Assembly: GCA_028695865.1 (NCBI GenBank)
Contig: JAQVID010000047.1
Location: 1 to 10,853, forward strand
Direction: 5' to 3'
DNA from: Thermoguttaceae bacterium
GTDB taxonomy: Bacteria; Planctomycetota; Planctomycetia; Pirellulales; Thermoguttaceae
Length of the DNA: 10,853 nt
The stretch's first letter is position 1. Every line of letters starts with the position of its first letter. A program made the translations under genes and the position numbers. A model generated the notes under the pieces. It was not told where the DNA came from and did no database searches. It saw nothing but the letters and a program-made list of their open reading frames with translations. Shown here piece by piece: positions 1 through 4,527 of the stretch.

Positions 1-501
1 CTTGATCGAGACATCGACTTTGCCCTGGGGCGGTATAACACTCATAATGCGTCCGGTCCACGCCGCGTCCAGCGTAATCGTTCCGGTCGAAGTCGCGTCG
101 AATGTGATGTTCTTGTTGATCACGATTTGCCCAAGCGACTGGCTGAGTGTAATCGTTCCTGCCTGACCAAACAAAACGGTCCCCTGCGACTCAAGATAAT
201 TAATTGCTTCCCGGAGTGAAACAAGTCCATCAGTCTGATCGATTTTGTCTGAATATGTCGTTACACGAATGTTTGAGCTGACAATATTCATTTCGGAATC
301 GCAAAAACCTTGGCTAATCAGCGCTTTTGCGTCCGCGGAGCCCGTAACGGGAAGTACCGCAAGCAGCATACGATCCTCAAGGTTTTCCAACCGCAATTTC
401 CGTTCAGAACAGGTTGCCGTATTTTTCTGTTTGAAATTCCGGCGATGAAACAGGAAATTCATCGAACGTGTCATCAATCCGTTTTGCAATACCTTGGTCA
501 T
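1..501 (-). CDS. N-terminus of giant planctomycete surface protein with LEPR/LENLEDR-type signature and CSLREA-like segment (partial)
   Basis: An open frame of 167 codons starts at an ATG (499-501) and runs off the left edge without a stop. An in-frame TAA lies about 80 nt upstream, so this is the first ATG. In-frame ATGs at codons 10 and 14 are alternatives, and none has a clear Shine-Dalgarno sequence. Residues 19-37 are basic. Residues 38-49 read LENLEDRMLLAV, which matches the N-terminal motif (LEPR-XLL and its 'LExLEDRxLL' variants) of very long secreted or surface proteins common in planctomycetes. Residues 91-100, DGLVSLREAI, resemble the CSLREA segment that often precedes parallel beta-helix repeats, but the usual Cys is Val here. 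Residues 107-150 are rich in short beta-type stretches (GTITL, IVINKNITF, GTITLDAAW), as expected at the start of a right-handed beta helix. The likely role is an extracellular adhesin, carbohydrate-binding or cell-surface protein; the substrate is unknown. The full length lies outside the window. Confidence 0.82.
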   Translation of the reverse strand, partial: MTKVLQNGLMTRSMNFLFHRRNFKQKNTATCSERKLRLENLEDRMLLAVLPVTGSADAKALISQGFCDSEMNIVSSNIRVTTYSDKIDQTDGLVSLREAINYLESQGTVLFGQAGTITLSQSLGQIVINKNITFDATSTGTITLDAAWTGRIMSVIPPQGKVDVSIK

Positions 502-528
502 ACTAATTACTTTAATGTCAAGGGTGGT

Positions 529-549
529 ATTCCGCAAAAAACGCGGAAT
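529..549 (-). other. Leader hairpin upstream of the surface-protein gene
   Basis: A perfect 7-bp inverted repeat, ATTCCGC / GCGGAAT, has a 7-nt A-rich loop (T-rich on the coding strand). It ends 28 nt before the ATG of the 501-to-1 gene. No U-run follows it on the minus strand, so it is not a normal terminator. It could stabilise the leader, control translation or bind a regulator. Confidence 0.4.
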
Positions 550-617
550 CTGGGACAAGCATACAAAGGAAAAACTTTAGGTATTCATGCTTCGAAAAGC
601 AATAAGTTTCCTCTCCG

Positions 618-646
618 ATTCTATACATTTTTGATGTTTTGCCCAA
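618..646 (-). promoter_or_regulatory. Possible sigma70-type promoter of the surface-protein gene
   Basis: On the minus strand, TAGAAT (618-623, five of six matches to the consensus -10) lies 17 bp downstream of TTGGGC (641-646, only three of six matches to -35). Transcription would begin near 611 and give a leader of about 110 nt that includes the 529-549 hairpin. A perfect TTGACA at 516-521 lies too close to the ATG and has no -10 at a usable distance. Confidence 0.3.
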
Positions 647-696
647 GAGTTTATCTTCCCAAAACTGGAGATTTTTCGAAAAAAAGCAAAATTAGC

Positions 697-717
697 CCGT
701 TTTTTTGTAATAAACGG
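697..717 (-). terminator. Weak terminator-like stem downstream of tRNA-Leu
   Basis: A 6-bp stem CCGTTT / AAACGG has a 9-nt loop. On the minus strand it is followed by GCTAATTTTGC and then a T7 run, so the T tract starts later than in a standard intrinsic terminator. It could stop transcription from the tRNA-Leu promoter before the surface-protein gene. Confidence 0.25.
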
Positions 718-749
718 CGGTGAAGAACAGTATCACTTAAGCAACGACG

Positions 750-769
750 TTACACAATACATTGCGTAA
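750..769. promoter_or_regulatory. 20-bp dyad, candidate operator
   Basis: The sequence is symmetrical about 759/760: TTAC and CAAT on the left are matched by ATTG and GTAA on the right, with one unmatched base inside each arm. It is immediately followed by AT-rich DNA (770-790) that contains a second, 10-bp palindrome. The shape suits a dimeric DNA-binding protein, but no regulator is known. Confidence 0.3.
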
Positions 770-876
770 TACGATAATATTATTTCAAAAGCGTGTTTCA
801 ACAAGTCTGAACATTGGGCACGGTCTTTTCATAATTCCAAAGAGAAAGATTTATTGTCAAGAAAATCGACACAGAA

Positions 877-958
877 TGCGGACGAGAGGACTTGAACCTC
901 CATGCCGTGAGGCACCAGATCCTAAGTCTGGCGTGTCTGCCAATTCCACCACGTCCGC
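877..958 (-). tRNA. tRNA-Leu (anticodon UAG)
   Basis: The minus strand folds into a class II tRNA of about 82 nt. The acceptor strands GCGGACG and CGTCCGC pair, with discriminator A at 877. The anticodon stem CCAGA/TCTGG carries the loop CTTAGGA, so the anticodon is TAG (plus-strand 922-924) and reads CUN leucine codons. The long variable arm forms a TGCC/GGCA stem, as expected for tRNA-Leu, and the T arm has GGAGG, TTCAAGT and CCTCT. The 3' CCA is not encoded, so it must be added after transcription. Confidence 0.96.
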
Positions 959-975
959 GGAACCCAATTTAAATA

Positions 976-1004
976 AATATAACGAAAATGGTCAAACATG
1001 ACAA
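976..1004 (-). promoter_or_regulatory. Promoter of tRNA-Leu
   Basis: On the minus strand TTGTCA (999-1004, five of six) is separated by exactly 17 bp from TATATT (976-981, five of six). Transcription would start around 969, about 11 nt before the mature tRNA 5' end. An overlapping alternative is TTGACC with TTAAAT, also spaced by 17 bp. Confidence 0.65.
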
Positions 1005-1076
1005 GGAGGTAGGCCAAAAAATCTCTCCCGTTCACAGCGGTGGCTGGATTTATTTGCTCGCTTTGGCAAAATAGGC

Positions 1077-1181
1077 AGCCCGTAATGGAGGTCGTACGCG
1101 ACCGGAATTAGGGTGTGTTGGCACCGTTTCAAACCGCTCTGGCCCTAATTGCGCTCGTTTCACTCGCTCCATATACGGGCT
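1077..1181. repeat. 105-nt element of nested inverted repeats (structured RNA, or MITE/REP-like repeat)
   Basis: An outer stem pairs 1077-1090 with 1167-1181: 14 base pairs (AGCCCGTA/TACGGGCT, then ATGGAG/CTCCAT) interrupted only by a bulged A at 1173. Inside it lie a 5-bp hairpin with tetraloop, GGTCG-TACG-CGACC (1090-1103), and an 8-bp perfect stem AATTAGGG/CCCTAATT (1106-1113 with 1143-1150). The fold is therefore a closed stem with at least two internal arms. Just outside is a 16-bp near-palindrome around AAATTT (1182-1197). A 62-codon frame covers the element on the minus strand (1238 to 1050, TTG start), but it has no ribosome binding site and no family I know. The element lies in a 347-nt gap (959-1305) that otherwise holds only the tRNA promoter and the amidohydrolase terminator candidate. 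It may be a genome repeat or an untranslated RNA; the sequence alone does not decide. Confidence 0.55.
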
Positions 1182-1268
1182 TGATGAAATTTTATCATAC
1201 CCCAAATCAAGGACCATTGCGTGACAAAAAAATACCAACGCGATGATCGTTCATTTTGCGTGAAATAC

Positions 1269-1317
1269 AACGATTTTTCTGTCTGACGGAAGGTGTCTTT
1301 CCGTATCATAAATCGTT
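1269..1317 (-). terminator. Candidate terminator of the amidohydrolase gene
   Basis: Two nested stems overlap the stop codon: an outer AACGATTT/AAATCGTT (1269-1276 with 1310-1317) and an inner ACGGAA/TTCCGT with a 7-nt loop. On the minus strand no clean U-run follows the inner stem. It is therefore either a weak or factor-dependent terminator, or a structure protecting the 3' end. Confidence 0.35.
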
Positions 1318-2832
1318 TGCGGTCACACCGTCCGGAATGGGCGAAATATATTTCCCCCCGGTCTTCTTTTGAAGTTCTTTTTTGGCCTGCTCGATCAGAG
1401 TCGGGTTTTCTATAAGCAACGTACAGGCCCGGGCAAGCGTGGCCGCGGCAGCCAGCGTTCCTTTATCGCCAATGGAAGTCGCGGTTTGCGCTGTCCATTC
1501 CCAGGTATGAGACGATGTACCGACCACGCTCGTTGCCATTTGGAGTCGGGCAAGCGGCAAAATCCAGGAAACATCACTGTCGTCTGTCGAAGCAAAGCCG
1601 CGGGGTTCAACCGCTTTCTTGTTATACAGACTCAACTTACGACTAAGCGGATGAGCCTTGAACTCTTCCACGGACACGCCTCGGGCCTGGGCCTGCTGCT
1701 GGAACCAGGCGTCTTTGTCTTTTCCTCCGGCCAAAGCGAGAAATTGACCGGCCAAAGCATCGTCCGTGTCGTCGAATTCCGGCGGGCCCATTTCCATGAG
1801 TGCGTTTGAAAGAACCTCGCCCATAACAGAATTGATCATCAAACTGTTTAAACCGCCCAGTACCTTATAATCCATCGTGGTCTCTGTCATGAGAGCGGCA
1901 CCTTGGGCAATTTTTATAACACGATTCAGAATCTCCTGACATTGTGTAATCTGCGGAGCGCGAACGAAATAATTCAGTTGGGCTTCGTCATAAATAATAT
2001 TGGGAGCCGGACCGCCCGGGTTGGTCCACGCGTAGTGAAGTCGGACACTGGAAGGAACATGTTCGCGGAGGTAATTCGCACCGACGTTCATGAGCTCACA
2101 AGCATCGACGGCACTGCGACCGACATCAGGAGCCCCGGCGGCGTGCGCTGAAACACCATGAAACGTGAAGACGACGCGATAATAGGCGTTGTTATTGATT
2201 TGAACAGCGGAATTCGAAGTGGAAGGATGCCAGGCAAAGACCGCGTCGGTTCCTTTAAAACACCCGGCTTTGACCATGAATGCCTTGCCGTAACCTGTTT
2301 CTTCAGCAGGAGTACCGAACAAGACAATCGTACCGGAACACTTCTTTTCCTTGAGATATTCTTTAACGGCCATGGCGGCGCCAACAGCGCCTGCGCCCAG
2401 GGCATTATGTCCACAACCGTGTCCGTTTTCGTTATCGGATCGCGGGGTCCTTTTCGCGGAGCCCGAGACTTGGCCCAGTTTCGGCAGAGCGTCATATTCG
2501 GCCATCACACCGACAACCGGCTTGCCTTGGCCATACCGGGCTATGAACGCTGTCTTGAGATTGCCAACTCCATGCTCGACCTGAAATCCTTCGGCTTGAA
2601 GTACGGAAACGATTTTTGCCGCGCTCTTGAACTCCTTATGCCCCAACTCGGCATAGTCCCAAACCGAGTGGCTGACATCCAATATTTGGGGGGCTTTGGC
2701 ACCAATCGTTTTTTGCAGGAAAATCGCCGTTGGGCTCTTTTGCTTCCGAATATCTGTCGGCTCCTCGGCTTGAACACCGACAAGCGATGGAGCAAACAAG
2801 CCGAACACAAGAATCAAGACAAAGCGTTTCAT
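1306..2832 (-). CDS. Exported M20-family amidohydrolase, AbgB-like (aminobenzoyl-glutamate hydrolase subunit B family)
   Basis: This 508-residue protein matches remembered E. coli AbgB (about 480 residues) along its length. AbgB belongs to a metal-dependent amidase that cleaves p-aminobenzoyl-glutamate. Visible motifs are AEYDALP (D114), NGHGCGHN (H138, C140, H142, likely metal ligands), GTPAEE (catalytic and metal E177/E178), WHPS (H202), SAHAA (H230) and SSHTWEW (H442). The M20 lid/dimerisation domain lies roughly at 215-330, inside the catalytic domain. Unlike cytoplasmic AbgB it has a clear signal peptide (MKRFVLILVFGLFAP..., cleavage after VQA at residue 22), so it should act in the periplasm or be secreted. 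The ATG at 2830-2832 is chosen because GGGGAGG lies 4 nt upstream; an in-frame TTG 14 codons earlier lacks such support and would disrupt the signal peptide. No abgA or abgT is visible. The gene is divergent from the Tat-exported protein at 3142. The natural substrate is unknown; an N-acyl or peptide amide is likely. Confidence 0.88.
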   Translation of the reverse strand: MKRFVLILVFGLFAPSLVGVQAEEPTDIRKQKSPTAIFLQKTIGAKAPQILDVSHSVWDYAELGHKEFKSAAKIVSVLQAEGFQVEHGVGNLKTAFIARYGQGKPVVGVMAEYDALPKLGQVSGSAKRTPRSDNENGHGCGHNALGAGAVGAAMAVKEYLKEKKCSGTIVLFGTPAEETGYGKAFMVKAGCFKGTDAVFAWHPSTSNSAVQINNNAYYRVVFTFHGVSAHAAGAPDVGRSAVDACELMNVGANYLREHVPSSVRLHYAWTNPGGPAPNIIYDEAQLNYFVRAPQITQCQEILNRVIKIAQGAALMTETTMDYKVLGGLNSLMINSVMGEVLSNALMEMGPPEFDDTDDALAGQFLALAGGKDKDAWFQQQAQARGVSVEEFKAHPLSRKLSLYNKKAVEPRGFASTDDSDVSWILPLARLQMATSVVGTSSHTWEWTAQTATSIGDKGTLAAAATLARACTLLIENPTLIEQAKKELQKKTGGKYISPIPDGVTANDL

Positions 2833-2836
2833 AAAA

Positions 2837-2843
2837 CCTCCCC
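2837..2843 (-). promoter_or_regulatory. Strong ribosome binding site of the amidohydrolase
   Basis: GGGGAGG on the minus strand is separated by TTTT from the ATG at 2832. It fixes the start and excludes the upstream TTG. Confidence 0.75.
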
Positions 2844-2861
2844 ATAAATTGAAAAATCCGA

Positions 2862-2903
2862 GACAAAATGGCAACGGTACCCGGCGGCCAAACGGCCCTT
2901 GCC
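2862..2903 (-). other. Structured, possibly attenuating leader of the amidohydrolase mRNA
   Basis: In the leader a GGCAA/TTGCC stem (2899-2903 with 2870-2874 in plus coordinates) encloses a GGCC-GTTT-GGCC hairpin (2886-2897) and is followed on the minus strand by ATTTTGTC. An alternative GCGGC/GCCGC pairing competes with it. A stem next to a short U-run 30 nt before the start codon could work as a weak attenuator, but the U-run is short. Confidence 0.28.
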
Positions 2904-2918
2904 GCTACCCCCCCCAAT

Positions 2919-2947
2919 ATTATACTGAAAAAAGATCACTTTCGCAA
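2919..2947 (-). promoter_or_regulatory. Sigma70-type promoter of the amidohydrolase gene
   Basis: On the minus strand TTGCGA (2942-2947) is followed after 17 bp by a perfect TATAAT (2919-2924). Transcription would start at 2912-2915, inside an unbroken run of eight Gs (plus-strand C8 at 2908-2915), giving a leader of about 80 nt. A start inside a long G run raises the possibility of slippage during initiation. Confidence 0.7.
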
Positions 2948-2949
2948 GT

Positions 2950-2961
2950 CAAACCGGTTTG
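2950..2961. promoter_or_regulatory. 12-bp perfect palindrome, candidate operator
   Basis: CAAACCGGTTTG is fully self-complementary and lies 2 bp upstream of the -35 box of the amidohydrolase promoter and about 100 bp upstream of the -35 of the opposite gene. The position suits a dimeric regulator acting on the amidohydrolase promoter. Confidence 0.4.
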
Positions 2962-2990
2962 CTCCCGATACATCAGGATTCTGGTGATTC

Positions 2991-3022
2991 ATTCCCCGTT
3001 TACCTTCGGAAAACAGGGGAAT
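2991..3022. other. Inverted repeat in the middle of the divergent promoter region
   Basis: ATTCCCC and GGGGAAT form a 7-bp stem extended by GTTT/AAAC past a single bulged A, with a C-TTCG-G cap. It lies between the two divergent promoters and upstream of both predicted start sites, so it is unlikely to be transcribed from either. A protein-binding dyad or cruciform is more likely than a leader structure. Confidence 0.4.
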
Positions 3023-3059
3023 TTCACGCCGCGTGACGCGAAAAAACCAAACGGCGGTG

Positions 3060-3088
3060 TTGAAAAGCGTTTTTGGACTTGTTATAAT
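3060..3088 (+). promoter_or_regulatory. Sigma70-type promoter of the Tat-exported protein gene
   Basis: TTGAAA (3060-3065, five of six) and a perfect TATAAT (3083-3088) are separated by exactly 17 bp. The start would be near 3095, leaving a leader of about 47 nt before the ATG at 3142. Confidence 0.78.
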
Positions 3089-3141
3089 GAAGGTAATGTT
3101 GGAATTTTCAGAACAGCAACCGCAATCAGAGGAGTTTTATT

Positions 3142-4434
3142 ATGAGTACCAGTCGTCGTCGTTTTCTTCAGTCGTCCGCTTTGGCTGCCGCTGCTTTGTC
3201 GGCTCCGGCTCTGAGCGCCGCCGAAAAGGCCGCTGCGCCCGCCCAGAATGAAGACCCGAGAATGAAGTATTGTAACGAGTATTATTTCAAGGAACCCAGT
3301 ACATTCCGATTTGAACAACCGTTTGACGGAGGAATTCTTCAGGAAGGAACCGGCTATCCGATATTGGGGACAGAAACCGGAAGCGATGGAATCAAGCGTC
3401 TCAAAGTTCACATGGTCGTCAAGTATGGCGGCGTTTCGAATTTTCAGCTTTTGGGTCCGGACGGGAAAGTCATTGCGGGCGACTTTCTTCACGGCTCGTT
3501 CATGACCACGGTCCTTGTCAAAGATCGAATCACGGTCTTCAAGGCTCGCGGTACCAGTAAAGGCAAACCGGTCGAGATTTCATGTCGCGTTATTTGGGCG
3601 AAAAACGCTTACAAACGCTATCGCTGCTATATAGACGATCACAGTTTTTGCTTCCGCGATATTTTTCAAAAGCAGTACAAGAGTATTTTCGACTGCTTCT
3701 ATTTCGCCAAACTTCGCGAATTGAATCGCATGTACAAAACGAAAATAGTCCTCAATTGCTTTAATTCGACTCCCCAGCGCGATTTTACACTTTCCATGTT
3801 CCCGGACAAGTACAAACATGAATTCGAAGACAATGCTCAGTGGCTCCGTCTGGCGTTTCATTCGGAAAACGAGTTTCCTGGTGAGCCATACCGCGAGGCA
3901 CCGCCTGAAAAACTCGCGGCCGATTTCGATTTGACCGCAGCCCAACTCAAACGCATTGCCGGAAAAGCCTATACCGCCGGACTGCAAATACACTTCGCCA
4001 TGGTTCGGGCCGATTCTTATCAAGTGCTTGCCGATCGCGGCGTTAAAATGCTGCCGACTTCAGGCCGAAAGAATCCCAACACAGGGGACAAATTCTGCGA
4101 CTTCATGCTCCCCAATGATATCACGGCTTACATTCGCGACAACGCCGGCTGGATGGACCCCAAGTCTGGTATTATTTTCTACAATGGCGGCATGCCTTCG
4201 ACATGCGAATGGATACCGGTTTCGCAAATTGAGCAACTTCAGCATACAAAGCTTGATAATCCGAAACAGAACCTGCTCGTCAATGTTGCCGGTCACGAAC
4301 AATACTGGTGGCCATTCTACCGCAACTACATTCCGAACAATTTCGCCCAATGGAGTTGTGCCCTTCGACACGTAACCGAACACGGATACAAACCGATTTG
4401 GATCGAAGACGGCTTCTTCGGTGGTTGTGAATGA
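3142..4434 (+). CDS. Tat-exported protein of a polysaccharide-deacetylase-fold (NodB-like) family, function unknown
   Basis: This protein has 430 residues. Residues 4-10 (SRRRFLQ) match the twin-arginine consensus, followed by an alanine-rich hydrophobic stretch (11-26), so it is exported folded, probably with a bound cofactor or metal; cleavage is likely near residue 26. Residues 40-150 look like a beta-rich domain. Residues 160-430 resemble uncharacterised proteins assigned to the glycoside hydrolase/deacetylase barrel superfamily: IDDHSF (D165, D166, H167) like the NodB Asp motif, SIFDxFYFAKLRELNRMY, FTLSMFPDKYK, LAFHSENEFP (H240, compare NodB HSxxH, here with Glu at the final position), GHEQYWW (H385), and IEDGFF near the end. 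The start is fixed by AGAGGAG seven nt upstream and a good promoter (3060-3088). The gene is divergent from the exported AbgB-like amidohydrolase, and its 3' end converges on the hybrid kinase. A metal-dependent deacylase of sugar or amino-sugar material is plausible but unproven. Family recognition is from memory. Confidence 0.75.
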   Translation: MSTSRRRFLQSSALAAAALSAPALSAAEKAAAPAQNEDPRMKYCNEYYFKEPSTFRFEQPFDGGILQEGTGYPILGTETGSDGIKRLKVHMVVKYGGVSNFQLLGPDGKVIAGDFLHGSFMTTVLVKDRITVFKARGTSKGKPVEISCRVIWAKNAYKRYRCYIDDHSFCFRDIFQKQYKSIFDCFYFAKLRELNRMYKTKIVLNCFNSTPQRDFTLSMFPDKYKHEFEDNAQWLRLAFHSENEFPGEPYREAPPEKLAADFDLTAAQLKRIAGKAYTAGLQIHFAMVRADSYQVLADRGVKMLPTSGRKNPNTGDKFCDFMLPNDITAYIRDNAGWMDPKSGIIFYNGGMPSTCEWIPVSQIEQLQHTKLDNPKQNLLVNVAGHEQYWWPFYRNYIPNNFAQWSCALRHVTEHGYKPIWIEDGFFGGCE

Positions 4435-4478
4435 GTAAATTACGTTGAAGACGCTTGTACCCCCCATGTTAAGAATAC

Positions 4479-4522
4479 CGAGTCCTTCATCGGTGAACGG
4501 TGAACAAGGGGGGACTCGTTTT
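4479..4522 (+). terminator. Terminator-like stem in the convergent gap
   Basis: CGAGTCC (4479-4485) pairs with GGACTCG (4512-4518), directly followed by TTTT. The 26-nt loop contains a tandem CGGTGAA CGGTGAA and can fold further, and flanking C6 and G6 tracts can also pair. It would end the 3142-4434 transcript. On the opposite strand the same stem, followed by GTATTCTT, may serve the kinase gene. Confidence 0.45.
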
Positions 4523-4527
4523 GCGTG

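Larger units (their letters stand above)
502..876. other. Intergenic region between tRNA-Leu and the surface-protein gene
   Basis: I see no convincing gene in these 375 nt. The open frames here are short, lack ribosome binding sites and resemble nothing I recognise. The region is AT-rich and holds a leader hairpin (529-549), a possible promoter for the surface-protein gene (618-646), a terminator-like stem (697-717), a 20-bp dyad (750-769) next to an AT-rich palindrome ATAATATTAT, and a minus-strand TTGACA (855-860) 18 bp from AATTAT (831-836). That last pair could be a promoter for a short leader or an untranslated RNA. Confidence 0.5.

Noticed and set aside
310..723. 137-codon plus-strand frame
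   Set aside because: It overlaps the start of the surface-protein gene on the other strand and then runs through low-complexity intergenic DNA; the product looks random.
1003..1010. Shine-Dalgarno-like AAGGAGGT on the plus strand
   Set aside because: No start codon follows within a usable distance, and it lies next to the -35 of the tRNA promoter.
1050..1238. 62-codon minus-strand frame across the nested-repeat element
   Set aside because: It begins with TTG, has no ribosome binding site, and its sequence is set by the inverted repeats. A gene is less likely than a structured or repeated element, though comparison with copies elsewhere could reverse this.
2158..2847. 229-codon plus-strand frame
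   Set aside because: It lies wholly antisense to the AbgB-like gene, whose catalytic motifs are intact; it has no family resemblance.
2832..2874. Upstream TTG start for the amidohydrolase
   Set aside because: The strong GGGGAGG site lies inside this extension and points to the ATG at 2832, which also gives a normal signal peptide.
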